Notes: a model not told the origin generated them from the sequence alone. A stretch of 64,000 nucleotides of DNA from Zopfochytrium polystomum (GCA_025765615.1 JAIVFJ010000180.1:1-64000); one strand, 5' to 3'; shown: positions 22,192 through 34,939, counted from the first letter of the stretch. Translations and numbers: made by a program.

Positions 22192-24965
22192 ATGGACGAG
22201 GTCGGCGCCTCGTCATCATCGTCATCGACTTTACCGTTACCCCCGCCTGCGACTTCGCCCGCCCCTCCTCCCTTCGCGACCGCCACTCCGCCCCCCACCG
22301 CCGCCGCCGCTGCCGCTTTGCCTCCCTCCTCCTCCTCCTCCTCCTCCTCCTCCTCCTCCTCCTCCAATCCCTCCCAGCCGGCCTGGTATCAGCACCTTCA
22401 CAGCCACCGCACCAACCAACAACAACAACAACAACAACAACCATTACACCCCCACCAACTCGACCGAACTGGACGCTCACACTCCCCGTTAGGCCCGTAC
22501 CCTTCCCCTCAAAATCCCTCGCGCCACAACAACGCCCACAGTCCGCTTCAAAACGACTCGCAATCGAGTCAGCAGCAGCAAAGATTGCGTATGCTTCTCC
22601 AGCAGCCGCTTCCTCGCCAAGAGCAGTCGCGCCGCCCATCCGCCCCGATGGCACCCGAGGCACGCCTTGCGTCAATCAACAATCTTCTTGCCGATCTGGG
22701 CGATATTCTTGCAGACCAGGACGACGCCGTGTCTACGGTACCGTCTGTGACAGCCGCCCTGGACCATCGCAACCGGAGGACTCGGGAGGATGACCGTCAC
22801 AGTTCGGCCGGGAGCAGTACGGGCAGCAGCCTCCAACGGAACGAGGATTATGACTTTGACTATGACGTCGAGGCTGATATTGAAATTGATGATAGCTCCG
22901 CACTTGGCAGTCGCGCCGCTACCCCCCTTGGAGGAGGGGGAGGGTAGCGCCACTCGTCCCAACGGTATTTCTACTGTTGCGGACAGCCACCACACCCTTG
23001 ATCCAAGGGCGTCCACGCTGTCTGCGGCAACCGCCGTCGACCCAACGCAGAAAGCACAGTGGGCCGACGAACTGGTGCGTCCGCTCCCATCGGAGGTTTC
23101 GGTTGCGTCGTTGCTTGCCCAACGAACGGACACTCTGAGTACTTTCTTCGACAAGCTATCCCTTTCGTAAGATCATCCTTTTGCTCTCGTTGCTTTCGCT
23201 AAGGAGAATGATCTCCACATTGTCCAGACCGCAAACTCGGGCGAAGAAATGGAAGCGACGCTTCGTGATCCTCAGTGGTCAAAAACTATACCTTTTCCGA
23301 AGCAATCGACCAACGGAGACGGCTTTGTCGGTGTTCTTCCTTCGACGATCAACAGACGTCTTGTTGTCAGACAACGAAGATCCGTCCGGGCTCCCCATTT
23401 TAACCATTCGCACTGAGCATGTGTTGCGTTGCCCCGATGGCTCCAGCTCAGAACCCTTGTACGGAGCGCGCTCCTGGAGGATGCGATGTGACTCGGAAGA
23501 TTTGGGCACGGAATGGCTTATTCACTTGCAGGACGTTGTGGAAAGCAGGCAATCGTCAGCAACAATCGAATCGCGGCATCCTGTCTCTGCATCGGAGTTG
23601 AGCGCGAGAGCCAGCGGAGCCGGCACGCTCACGATGGTTGGAGATGGAGACAGTGTATTGGAGGCAGATTTTAGCATGCTCCAACAGCAGCTGCAGGCTA
23701 CACAGGGAGCGAAAGCCATGGCGACGCGGAGGACTCCCGTTCCTTTGATGGCTGCCCTTGCGCAATATGGCCTTGATGCGTCTGGAGGAAGCGTTAGCGC
23801 GGGCGGGAGTGCTCGATCCAGCCTGGACCAACCGCGACCAATATCGGGCGGTTCGACCCGCCCGCAAGTAGAACAGCCTCCTCCAGTGTTTCCCCCAAGG
23901 TCTGTGTTTGTTCATCCCACGGCGATCGACCATTCCGCCTCGGACAGACCTCCAGCAGGGTATCGTCCCTTTGCAGATGTTCAGCAGGCATCGCAACCGT
24001 ACCCAGTTGGCCCTTCCTTTGGCGCAAGCCCCACACCGGAAGCGTTTTACCCCCAAGCCCAACAGCTTATTCAGCAGCAGCAGCAGCAACAGCCGCAGGC
24101 GATGGCAGGCCCGCAAGTCTTCCATCATAGAACGGAAAGAGCGTGGCTGCCTCCTTCTCCGACATCTCCCTCCCCACACCAGCTCTTCCCTCAGCATCAG
24201 TCCACCTCACTGCATGGAATTGATCCGCAAGCTCGGGCAAATCTCTATACACAACCTCCACTAGCGCAACCCCAATATGTTCCCAACCCGCAACAAACCC
24301 CAATTCATCCGGGACATGCCTATCCTTCCGCACCCCCGCAGTCGATGATGCACCCATCAATGGCGCCGCCGACGAACACCTACACTCATAACCCGGCGGT
24401 CTTTGCCAACCCGGCGCTGTTCTCGTCATCGTTTGTTTCGCCCCTGTCGTCAGCAGTTCACTCTGCGAACGTCTCCTCCGTCTCGTCCAACAACTCTACT
24501 CTCACATACATGTCCCCGTCCACCCCGCCGCCTATGCCGTATCACCAAGGACTCCACCAGTCGCCGATACCACGGATGGCCGACGACGCCCGGTCGGTCC
24601 GCTCAGCGGGATCCACCCCGTCTTCGTCAGCGGCGGCCGCAGTGTCACCAGGCTTTGCGATGGACCACATTTTGAGCCCGGCCTACTCGACGGCATCGTC
24701 CAATCACTCGACGCGCGCGGGCGCCGGCGTCTCGTCGTCCACCGCGACGTCGTCCGTCTCGGCCGGCTCTGGGATGTCCTGGGGCCCGCGCAGCCCGTCC
24801 GCTGGGGCAGCGAGGAAATCGATGGACAGCAGTAGCCGCCGCAGCGAGGATTCGCGCAAAAAGAAAAAGGACCGCGATTTGGATCATATGCCCCTCTTGA
24901 CGTCCAACGACATCATGATGGGCGGCGCTAGCATGTCACAGCGGGCGCGATCGACTCGAAAGTGA
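22192..24965 (+). CDS. PH-domain protein with long disordered regions (frame broken in C6)
   Basis: Exon 1 (22192-23166) encodes a Ser/Pro/Ala/Gln-rich N-terminus with the amphipathic block LASINNLLADLGDILADQDD and, further on, an ADELVRPLPSEVSVASLL block. Exon 2 (23228-24965) opens with the start of a PH fold, AKKWKRRFVILSGQKLYLF, and ends it with WRMRCDSEDLGTEWLIHLQD (roughly residues 327-430). A long Pro/Gln/Ser-rich tail follows. The exon junction CTTTC|GTAAGA to GTCCAG|ACC is phase 2. The exon-1 frame closes at about 22947 unless the C6 run at 22922-22927 is read as five; with that the total is 2712 nt (903 aa). PH domains bind phosphoinositides, so a membrane-associated signalling or polarity role is likely. 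The family beyond PH is not recognised. Confidence 0.75.
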
Positions 24966-27059
24966 AGGGGCTCGACTCGTCACCTTATTCATTCGCCGTG
25001 CTTGTGCTTCAACTGTTACCAGACTACATTTCTGTTCGCTTTTCTTGCTCTTTTTTTTTTTTTTCTTTTGTCCCTCTTTTTCTCTCACCCTCTCTCCCTC
25101 TCTCCCTCTCTGATCTCCCCTTTTCATACTTTTGACTTTTCTCCCCCTCCCCTTTCTGAATCAAACTAACCCCCCATCATCTATGACAATCTACCCTACA
25201 AGAGAAGACGTGCTCTTTTTTTTTTCACGCAGTTTCTGAACTGTTATATGGTTGGCTGTCAAAAGATTTTGGGACCAGCGGTTTTTTTTTTGTTTTTTTT
25301 TTTTTCCCCCTTCTTTTTCGGTGAAGGATTTTAACCCTTTTTGGGCCTGTGCCACCGTGCCACCGTGCCACTGCTGGCACCGCTGCCCAATTTGAACCTT
25401 CGGGGAAAAAAAACGGATTAACAAACAGATGCCCCATACAAGATGAACCAAGTTGAGAAGGCTTTCTCCTTGTACAACTTATTTTTGTCTCAATATACGT
25501 AGCACTGAAGCAGCTGCAATCAAAAAACCGAAGTGGTGGAAACTCCGTGGCAGTGAAGAACAAAGGCAGATATGCCTCGCCTTCTAAGCACCGTATTTTT
25601 TCTAATTCGAACAATCCTCTCAAAGTACGTCATTTCTTCATTTTCATCAACGGCTCAAAAAGCGTTCCCAACTGCTGGATTTTACACTCGTTTCGGATGC
25701 CCCAAACTTTTGAAGAAGAAAAAAAATGAGCCCAACCTCCAAAGCAAAAAACGTTTCTTCTGCCATTTCGGGCTGCTCTGTGCCCAGTTTGATCTGCTGT
25801 TTATAGAAAATTAATAATGTACGCTGCCCCCAAACTCAGCCAGTTTTTTCCGCAGCATTTTTCTCTTTGAGTGCAAAATGCCCCAAAGCACACCATCCAG
25901 AAACCTCTGAGCCCATTGAAAATTGATTCTTTTGACTTCTATCTTTTAAAAAATATCGTTTTTATTGGAAGTTAACCAAAAGAAATTCGTCTAGAAGCAG
26001 ATAGAAGAAAAGTCATTTGAATAAAGTCACTCACAAGAGTCTCTTCTTAAAGGTTTGCTCACGTCGCGTTGGAATTGCTCTGGACTGCATTTTCTTTGGA
26101 GCCAGCCCTCTGGAACTTGTACTACTGGCCCTTAGTTCTGAGCCCAACGCAAATTGCGCACGCAACACAGCTGATAATTGGGCTCTCGCACCATTTCAAT
26201 ATCATTATATACCATTCTTCAGCTCCTGGGTTGTGTCCAGACAGTCCAGAAGCACTGCAAAATGCTTAAGAAGAGTGTCTGATAGGGATCATTCAGTTTC
26301 TAAGAGGTTAGTTGGCAATACCAATTACACTGGTTCTCATCGGGAAGTATTGGATATGGATGGAGTTCTTACAAGTGGACAACCTAATTTAAAAGCGGCC
26401 AAGACCCAGCTGTGCTGTCAGCTTTCAGTAGCATAATTGCCCCCTATGGAACTGAATGGAAACCAAGTTTCGTTCCAAAATGTTGCTAATTGGCAGTTTG
26501 AGCTGCTTTTTTCCAAAATTTTCACGAATAGTACATATAATGAGCAACGGATGCCTCATCACTGGAAAATCCTCCAAAATCTTTTCGGGAAGCCGGAACC
26601 GGCTGCCGTACTCGTTGAAACGAACGGTGTTAATCCAGCTCTGGTGTTTTCGGTTCAAGGAAAAATGCAGGCAAGAAGATCGAAGGGAAAAAAAAGGCAA
26701 TGAGCTGTGGACCCTCAATTTGCAAAGCGGTCGCACAAAAATAGTGCAGATTGCAAAATCAACATACTTTCGTCCCGGGACTTTTGTTCCCAACGAGCAG
26801 AAAGTGCGGCGTAAAAGAGGTCCTCTTCCAACGCACTTCGAGCATCTTCATAAAAAAAAGGAACCAAAAACAGTCCTGCTTCGGCTTGCGGGCAGACCGT
26901 CGGGTGAAGTAGTTTCGATTGGATTTTGATGCTTCTCATCCCCACCATCGCTCCCCGCCACGCTAATACATATCTTTTTTCTTGCTCACGCTCTACCAAT
27001 AACCCACACGTTGCTCACACGAGAGCTACTCTCTACCAGGTCGACTCTAGGCTTTCACA
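24966..27059. other. Two-kilobase gene-free region, comparatively AT-rich
   Basis: 3' UTR of the PH gene followed by T-rich homopolymers (about 25051-25066, 25279-25302), a short GCCACCGT tandem (25350-25375) and sequence without sustained coding signal on either strand (about 25500-26930). Short open frames near 26425-26800 on both strands lack recognisable domains. Confidence 0.5.
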
Positions 27060-28474
27060 TCACGCCGTCCCCTCGTCACCGTCGCCGTACCCAACATACT
27101 CCATCGCCGCCGGCGCCCGAAACATCCCCACGGCCACGACGCGTCCGCGCCGTCCGAGGCGGGCCCCAACTCGGCCCGCGATCCCCACGTCACTCGGCAC
27201 GGGCTCGCCCGCCGCAGCGCGCGGCTGTTGGGGTTTTGGGGATGTGCCCCGTATTTTGGCGTGGCAGGTGGATGGGGGTTAGGGGGTTTAGGACGTTCAG
27301 ATTTGGGAGGGGAGTGTGAGCGAGGGAGGCGGCGAGGGTGTTAGTTGCCGAACGGGGAGGAGAGAAAAATGGGGCAGCTCAGCGATGCCCGTGGAACATG
27401 CCCCCCCTCTCTCCACTCCCACTACCCCCGTCGCGCACCTCGGTTCGTCCTTGGTCATCGCCGTCCGCGCCGCCGTCGCGCCGCTGCGCCCCCATCGGCC
27501 GCTGCTGTGCGACAAACACTGGCGGCGGCGGCGACGTGACCGCCGGCGCCGCGGCCGCCGCCGTCCTCACCGTCGGCAATGTCGGGCTCCCCGCCGCAGA
27601 CCCCGCCGCCGACGGAATCACCGCTGCGGCCGCTGCTGCTGCTGTCGCCGGTCCTACCCCGCTCGGGGCCGGGCGTCCGCGTCTCGCCGCGTACCAGCCG
27701 CCGTCGTCGCCGGGGCGGCGACGCGGCGCTTTGGCGGCCGTGGCCGTCGCTGCTGCTGCGGCTGCTGGCGGCGGCGGCGGCGAGCGGGTCCGAGATTCCC
27801 GCTGCGCGTTGCCGAGGGCGGGCTTGGTGGGGAGGGGGGGGGGGTGGGCGGTTAGTGAGAAGGAAGGTATGAGCAAATCGAAGAAGGGTCCTTCGAAAAA
27901 AAAAGAAAAAGAAAAAGAAGAAAAAAAAACCCCCCGCGCACCTTCCCCGCGGGAGCCGCGGTCGCCGTCGGCGCGCCGCAGAACGTTGTCGTCGTCGTGG
28001 ACCGGGCTCTATGGTACTGCTAATGGGGGGTTTTTTTTTTTTGTTTTTTTGTGTTGGGAGGGCTGAAGTAAGATTTCTTGTTTCCGACGCCCAGAAAGGA
28101 ATTACCAAAGGAATTACCTGGCCGCCGGTCTCCTTGGCCTCCGGCAGCTCGTAGACGAGCGTCGTGCAGGACGGTTTGCGGAGGTCTCGCAGGCGCCGGT
28201 GGTGCGCCAACTGTCCGAGAAAAAAAAACGAAAACAGACAGAAGCTCAGGATCCCAAATACGCACGCCAAAAAAAAAAAATAAAATAAAATAAAATAAAA
28301 ATCAAGAAGGAGTCGCCCCGCTCTCCAAACAACAGTCCTACTGTGTGAACTTACGTTGTGAAATGGAAACGGCATCGCGACGGCAGGCTCGGGCAGCACC
28401 AGCAGCAGCATCGGCAGCACGAGGGAGAGCCCAAGAGCTGTCACCTGCAGGAGCGTCGTCGTCGACTTGCGCAT
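27060..28474 (-). CDS. Putative secreted or membrane-anchored Ala/Arg/Pro-rich protein
   Basis: Five exons are proposed: 28474-28355, 28210-28118, 28019-27942, 27822-27439 and 27224-27060 (120, 93, 78, 384 and 165 nt). All are multiples of three with phase-0 GT-AG borders, giving 279 aa. Exon 1 encodes a signal peptide or signal anchor, MRKSTTTLLQ followed by LGLSLVLPMLLLVLPEPAVA. Exon 2 is basic (LAHHRRLRDLRK) with TTLVYELPEAKETGGQ. The large exon is Ala/Pro/Arg-rich low complexity, with GDDGGWYAARRG as its most structured part. The last exon ends AMEYVGYGDGDEGTA. No domain is recognised. The uniform phase-0 structure is the main support; the GC-rich large exon is open in other frames too, so exons 3-5 could be wrong. 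Confidence 0.42.
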
Positions 28475-28941
28475 GTTTTGCCGTCCTCGACTTGGGGTCT
28501 GGTGGCGGGGTCTGCACTTTGTGTGGGTTCCAAAATTTCGTTTCCCGTGAGGCTAGCTGGTGGTACTTTGGAAACAGCTTCCACCGATCCGTAGGTGGGC
28601 CCCTGTTTTGTAACTGCGACCAAGTTCTTGACAGGTAGAGTTGTGTTGAATTAGCGGGTGCCCACTTTGTTGCAATTTCCCGAACAATGAGCCGCTTCGT
28701 TTTTACCGTTTGATTCTTTTTTTTTTCCCCTCTTTACAGCAGTGGCAAGTTGCCTGGCCGAGGAGCTTGTCCCTCGCCCCCTTTCTCTGTTTTCGTCGCC
28801 TTATAAGTCTATCTTCTTAAGAGCGTGATGCCATTCCATGGTCACTCAACGTTGCGTTCGCGAAATATATAGACCGCCAATATTATCTCCATTTCGGTTT
28901 TTGTGCCCTGACAAACACGCACCACAAAACTTCATAAATGC
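28475..28941. other. Spacer upstream of the putative secreted gene
   Basis: About 470 bp with no supported gene. It contains a T-rich tract (about 28711-28726). Confidence 0.4.
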
Positions 28942-28977
28942 TTGGTTGGAAAATTCGGGATTATAGTATCAGAAAAG

Positions 28978-29648
28978 ATGGCGGCGACCGCGACAACGAT
29001 GGACCAGCGCCTCAACGAAGCGCTGCCTCGCCTCAGGGCAGTCTTTCATCTCCCCGACAGAGGCTGCTCAGTGCCACCGGCAGCGACGGGAGCTCCTGAA
29101 GCGTCAGGAGCAGTCGCATCGTTCCTGGCCAAACTCCACACCGCCGGCCTGGCCCTTATCCACTCCCGAACCAGTCGGCTGCTGCTGTGGCCCCGGATGT
29201 CTTGCAAACATTTGGCATCGAGGGTGAAGAGCTACTGTTTGACGATCCTCCCATTTCAGAAAATCAAATTCAATGTCACTCGATCACGCAGAGCTGCGCA
29301 GGCTTCTGGAAATCCGACAGACGGGATCCTTTGAAGGCTTCCCGAAAGTTAAAACCGGCTAAAGTACGCTAAGGAGAGAGTGATTGATGCTCGGGCAACT
29401 AAGGACGGTGTGCAAAGAACCTTGGACAGTGCTCGGGCCGCAATGGACTCTGCCAGAAAGACGCTGGACAGCGCTCGGACGAGACTGGGCAGCTGTCTTG
29501 ACCTCGTTGAAACGGGGCAGAAGCCTTCTGCAGACGCTGCTCCATTTGAAGTGCGTCTCCGTCGAGCAGAGGAAAGGTTTGTGTACTATAAGCGGAGGCT
29601 TTCTTTTCGTAGAATCTGCATATATGTAATTGAATATAACACTGCATG
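28978..29648 (+). CDS. Possible coiled-coil protein, structure uncertain
   Basis: An ATG at 28978 opens MAATATTMDQRLNEALPRLR. A downstream acceptor (CCCATTTCAG at about 29259) could lead into MSLDHAELRRLLEIRQTG, and a third block (about 29370-29600) encodes repeated TLDSAR heptads (RTLDSARAAMDSARKTLDSA) and FEVRLRRAEERFVYYKRR. The last two blocks are in different frames around 29350, where a short A run would need one more base. The repeated TLDSAR pattern looks like genuine coding sequence, possibly remains of a broken gene. No family recognised, and it converges with the frame-broken membrane protein. Treat as a candidate gene or pseudogene. Confidence 0.3.
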
Positions 29649-30558
29649 ATTTCCTTGTGCTATGGTGTTACATGGTTCTAAAGCGTGGAGGGATGTTGGA
29701 AGGCTCCATTTCGCAGGCGGCAAATGGCGGCAAATGGCGGCAAATGGCGACAAAGAGAAGACATTCGATGAAACGCTTCGCATGGGTCTTGAAGCAACCG
29801 CATTGGACATAATCTTGGCCAAACCGGACGGTAGATACAAATTCATGACCATGATGGTGATTTTGATTGCATGAATAAGGTGCTGAAAGGCGTTGTTGGC
29901 CGTCGGCAGAGCGCCGGTCTGGTTGGTGGGGTCCGTGCTTGTGACCGCCTTGTAAATCTCTACAGCGAACACCACCGCAAACGTTGTGCAGTCCGACTTG
30001 ATGACGATTTGGTACAACGAGGTCGTCGCCGCCGAACTTGCAGCCCTCCCGCCGCTCTGCAGCGTCTTGTTGTTCTCCAGGAGCCTTCCCAGCGCGAAAA
30101 ACGGCACCCGCCAGGATCGTGACGCCGACAGCCATGTCGAGCAGGTAGTTTGTGATCTTGACCTGGAACGCGCCAGGCCCGTCCGACGTGTACCCGCCCG
30201 AAGCCGTGTTCTTTGCGTACGCTGCGAATACGGCGATCAGCGCGACCGTGTCGGCGGATGAAGAGGTACATTGCTGCTCGAAAGTACTGCCCGCCGTTGC
30301 GGAAGAAGAGCGCAAGACGGCGTTCGGTAGTACAGCAGGATGGTGGTCGTGTTGAGCGTGCCGCATATGAGCATGTACCGCGCCCTCGGGTTGAGCCAGG
30401 CGACCCCTTGAACTAGGAGAGCGAGATGGCGGTTTTCGCGAGAAAGACTGTGCAGGCGGAGGCGTGCACGCTTGGTACAGTCGGAACGCCGAGAACAGGA
30501 AGAGTGCAAGGGCAATGGCCACGCAGAGGCCGTACAGGATCACGTCAAGGCTCTCCAT
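29586..30558 (-). pseudogene. Multi-pass membrane protein with four same-direction frame breaks
   Basis: Starting MESLDVILYGLCVAIALALF, the minus strand encodes successive hydrophobic helices in changing frames: ARYMLICGTLNTTTILLYY, DTVALIAVFAAYAKN, NYLLDMAVGVTILA, then PFFALGRLLENNKTL and TTFAVVFAVEIYKAVT, ending in a TM-like IKITIMVMNLYLP. Frame changes fall at about 30440, 30310, 30265 and 30110, and each is repaired by removing one base. Without them the protein would have about seven helices, reminiscent of a seven-TM protein, but no family is recognised. Either the gene is decaying, or these are base-calling insertions of the kind seen elsewhere in the window. An upstream exon ending near 30604 is possible. 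A 10-bp GGCGGCAAAT tandem (about 29721-29752) lies in the 3' part. Confidence 0.5.
29721..29752. repeat. GGCGGCAAAT minisatellite, three units
   Basis: Three consecutive copies of GGCGGCAAAT, inside the 3' part of the frame-broken membrane-protein locus. Confidence 0.8.
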
Positions 30559-31187
30559 TTTCTGTTCCTCAAGAAGTTTCTTTGCGTAGACGTTTTGTTC
30601 AACTGTGAACACACGATGAAAATTTAAACGATACACCACTGTCCCTTTCCCCTGGCATGTTCTTTTGCCAAAATAATTATGGCGTCGCTGAAAAGCCTGT
30701 GGACAGAATGTCTGTCCATGCCCTCCAATTTTCAGTGAAACGCACAATATTCATGTAAAATTTTTTTTTCTGTTAACTTCCAAACTTCTTCATGTCGCTC
30801 TCTCGCCCATCTGACGAATTTCATCTCTTCATAGACTTCCAGTATTGCTCTCACTCTTTCCTTCTTGTTGGTATGAGTAGGTTTTTGGTTTGCTCGCCGC
30901 CTTACTGTCCTCCCGCACGACTCGAGCTTGGAGGAGCCACCGATCGCCGTCGCCGCCGTGAGGTGGGAATGGAGGAGGTGGCAATAGTTCTTTCACTCCG
31001 TGGGGTTATGGGGGGGTGAGGTTCGGAAGTTGAGGATGTCCTTCTTTGTTTCTGCGCGTGGGAGGGGGAAAATGTTGGAACGAAAAACATGCGAACGGCT
31101 CTTTTCAACTGAAAATTAAGAAGCTTTCCTCCGCCAAAAATTAAATCCACCACGGCTTTTTTCTCAAGCAAAACCGCTCCAAGGGGT
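30559..31187. other. Spacer between membrane-protein locus and GH35 gene
   Basis: About 630 bp. It presumably holds the 3' UTR of the GH35 gene and the promoter of the downstream minus-strand locus. No gene supported. Confidence 0.4.
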
Positions 31188-34100
31188 TCAAAACACGAGC
31201 GTCTCCTTGGCCGTCGTGAACACGGTTCCTCCTTGTGGCCCCTTGTGCAGATTTCCGCTCCACCGTACAGCATCAGGACCCTCGCTTAGCTCCCACCCCA
31301 GAAACTGAATCTCCACCCAGTGCTTTCCGACAAAACCACCCTGACCCCCTGCGGGCGAGAGGCCGCCGTACACGAGAACCTCCACGTCCAGTGGTTCTGC
31401 CTCAAACAGCGCCTTCGACATCATAGGCTCTGGCAGAACAAAGTCCTCCTGCACAGAGTCTCCGTTGCCACGGTACCGCGCAAGGTAGGTCCCGCCGACC
31501 TTGACGTGGGCCGTTCCCGGCCCCGTCACGTGCAGGCGCAGGGGGAGGCGCGTCGCGCCTGGAATGGACGCTACGGCGGCCGCCGGAGAGCCGGCGGGGA
31601 CCGTCAGCGCTCCGCGGAACCAAGTAGGCCGCCCGCCCTCGGCCGCCGTCAGCCGCGTCCGTCCAGCAGCGGCGTCGAGCGTCGCACTGCCGCCGAAAGC
31701 GTCCAGAGTTGCGGACGCATCGGCCCACTCGGCGTTTTCCTCGAGCTCGTCGGGGAAGCCGGTGATCGAGAACGGGTTGCTGATTCGACCATCACGCACG
31801 TCAACGCCGGCGGCGGCCAGACCGAGGGTAACACCGCCGGAAACTCGAATGCCGAGCAGACCGCGCCCGTTGCGCACGTCGTCGACTACAAACGGCTGCC
31901 GCGACATGCCGTACGACTCGATCTGAGCCACTAATACAGCCTCGGTGATTCCCGGTGGAAGGGGAATGCGGTAAGAGACCCAATCGGAGAAGGGATCGGG
32001 TCCGTTTTTCGCTCCAGCACGAAGCATTTGGAGCGAGTAGGTCGTGTGTCCTCCAATGGGTGTTGCCTTGTCGCCATGCAGCTGGTAAAGGACGCATCGG
32101 TTGCGTACGTCCAGTGATAAAGTGATGCTCGTCGGCAAGTCCTTGCCTTGTCCTCCAAGCTTGATTCTGTACAGCGAATGCCCGGAAGTGTACCCCAGGT
32201 CGATCACATTTCTGTCTGGCCGATCTCCTTTGAGGGTCAAATCAACCCAAGGCATCGAAGTAAAGTCTGTGATGCGAGAGGCCTTTGGCGTAAACACAGC
32301 AAGCGCTGTCTGCGGGGTCACCGAAAGAGCCGGTATACGACGAGTATATGTCATCAGGGATGGACAACCCCGGTAAGCCATAGTCTCATCGTTGGTAGGG
32401 ACCACCGTCAGCATAGAGGATTCCTTCGTAATGTAGGCAGCATATCCGGCTGACGGCAGTACAAAGATACGGCGGTCCCCTGGCATCCATTCCACGTCAA
32501 TGCAAGCGGCAAAGGGCGAGTGACTCAGGGAATAAGAGCCCCAAGACAGCACAAGTGGAGTGCAGGCAATTCGGCACGACGAGATTGCACCCAACCGTCC
32601 TTCAAGATTTGCGTCAACTTTGCCACCTTTCCAGCTTCTCTCCAAATTGCACCATGCGATCTCCTCAAATGAAGCTGAAAGAGTGTACAAATCTGGGGAA
32701 TCCAATGCAATGATAAGTAGGTTCGTACTCGAATCGCCTCCCGTGCCGCTTAGCAAGCACCAGCCCGCAAAACCTCGGAACGAAACCACTGATACATCTG
32801 CTTGAGATACGTGTCGGACAATAGGCTCGACTCCAACCCAAGTTTTGCATTGGACGGTGCCAGAAAACGCCATTTCTCCGCTGAGGTCGCTGTTGTTTTG
32901 AATAATCCACGCTTCCTGACTGGACCCGCCGACAAACGAGCGCGCGTGAATGGGAGAAGTCGACAATAACAAATGAAGACCACTAGCAGCAGAAAAATAG
33001 TCTCCCAGTCCAATGAACGACTGCTTGAACGGGAGCTTTCCTTTCAACAAGACGCCCTTTTTGCCGGTCAGCTCAACGGTGAAGTTTGTGGCTTCGTCTC
33101 GACTGAAATTTCGGAAAAAGGACAAGGAACAAGTCTGCGACCCGGCGCTGCGGCGCTGCCTGTTCAAAAACTTGGGTGGCTTTACCACTGCGGATTGCTC
33201 GTGAGGAGGAATCGGCTCCGTTTGCGTAAGGATGTCTGAAAAGCAGCGAGCGAAAATGATTCCCAGGCGGAGTTTCCGCGCGCGCCCAGAGATGAAACCA
33301 AATTCTCGGATGGCTGCCGAATAGTCGTATCTGTTGCGTAAAAACACTCTCAGTTGAAAAAATGCATAGGGCGTCAGCCGTCAATCCCAACTTACGATGT
33401 GTACACGTCTGGGTCTCCCAGGGTCCCCCAATTGGTTCCACCACAGAACATGTAGTAATTCAACGCCGTTGTACCTTGTGATAGGACGGTGTCGAATATC
33501 ATGCGCGTGTAGTCCTCGCCATAGTAACTGTTTGTGCTAGCCTTAGTAACGATTGAAAAACCATTAAAGTTTACTTGTAAATGGTGTCATAAGTCGCTTT
33601 CAACTTGTAGTGATTGAACCATCCTCCTTGAAGCTCCGCGATAAAGATGGGCGCCTGCGACGACGGTGAATTTTTGGCTCGGCTTCTTCGCGGAAAACGA
33701 AAAGAAACAAAAACATTTTGAGAAGCCACACCGTCGCAGCGCAGCCTCCAAAGCCGCGGACAGTCTTCTCCATATTGTCCATGGATGCCTCGACGGTCGA
33801 AGGGTGCCACGGCTTCCACGCGTCGATCGCCGTGCCCGCGCTGCTGACGTGCGAAAACGGGGCCGATGTCGGGGCGAACACGACGTACTTGTCGAACGAG
33901 TACAGGTCAAGCCCAAAAGTCGGCTTCCCAAGCTCCGAGTGAGGCTCTTCGCGCGCGATAAACGAGCCCGCTTCAAATCCATCGTTGTGAAACAGCGGGA
34001 CCGTGATTCCGCATTCGCGAAAAGCGAGGGCCAGCGTGCGCATGTCGTCCAACAAGCCGACGGGCCATCCGAACGCGTTCTCAAAGTTTTCGTTCTCTAC

Positions 34101-34939
34101 CTGCGCGGCGATAACGCAGCCGGGACGGTCGCGGCGAGTAATCTGGTGGCGGGCGATGATGGCGAGAATGTTGCTGAGCCACTCTTTGCAGTGCCGCGTG
34201 TACTCTGGGTCGTAAACCCGAGATAGGGAGTGTTTCATGTGGCGGAGGCGGACTTCTCGCTTCGCAATCAGCCAGGTGGGGTGGCCGCCGCCCTGCGTTT
34301 CAGCGCAGATGTACGGGCCAGGGGCGGCCAGCACAAAGAGCCTCAGTTCTTCGCACAACGAGAGGAGATAGTCCATGTCGCGGTTTCCGTCAAAGTGATA
34401 GACGCCCTCCGCTGGGAGAATGGATAATTTTTCAGTTTGCGCCAAAAAAAGGACAGAGAAAGGTGTTGATGTGCTCACCGGGCGAGTGGTAGCCCCAGTG
34501 GAAATAGATCCTGATGCAGTTCAAGCCGGCCGTCTTGTACATTTCCAGGATAGGCCTCCAACTGTATTTTGTGTGTGTGTGTCATGTGTGAGTGTCATGA
34601 GATTGTGTGTGATGTGTGTGTGTGTCTGCGTGAACAAAAGGAGGCGGCGGCAACTCACGAGCCTCTGTCGGGCAGGCGCCACGGGTGGAACTCGCCCGAC
34701 AGCAGCAGGACGCGGCTGCCGTGGACGACGAACGAGTGCTTGTCCCACGCGACGGCGTCCGCGTGGGCGGCGCGATCGAATGCGACGGAGCGCGACGAAA
34801 CGGCGGCGCCGAGATCGCCGAGGTGGCGGCGGCGGAGCCGGCGGTGCAGCAGCGCCGAGCAGCCGTACAATACGACGACGAACAGCGCCGCCGCCGCCGC
34901 CGACGCCGCCGCCGCCCTGCTGCTGTTGGTGTTGCTCAT
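31188..34939 (-). CDS. GH35 beta-galactosidase, probably type II membrane anchored
   Basis: Six exons: 34939-34659, 34561-34479, 34411-33732, 33654-33575, 33527-33396 and 33330-31188 (1132 aa, phases consistent). GH35 hallmarks are RIYFHWGYHSP, GPYICAETQGGG, AAQVENEN (catalytic acid/base Glu at about residue 229), IAELQGGW (nucleophile Glu at about 355) and NYYMFCGGTNWG. The enzyme hydrolyses terminal beta-galactosyl residues of polysaccharides or glycoproteins. Near the N-terminus a hydrophobic stretch (AAAASAAAAALFVVVLYGCSAL) is followed by Arg residues, which fits a signal anchor more than a cleaved signal. The long last exon encodes the C-terminal beta-sandwich domains. Family members with similar organisation are fungal and plant extracellular beta-galactosidases of about 1000 aa. 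It lies head to tail with the agmatinase-type gene upstream. Confidence 0.92.
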
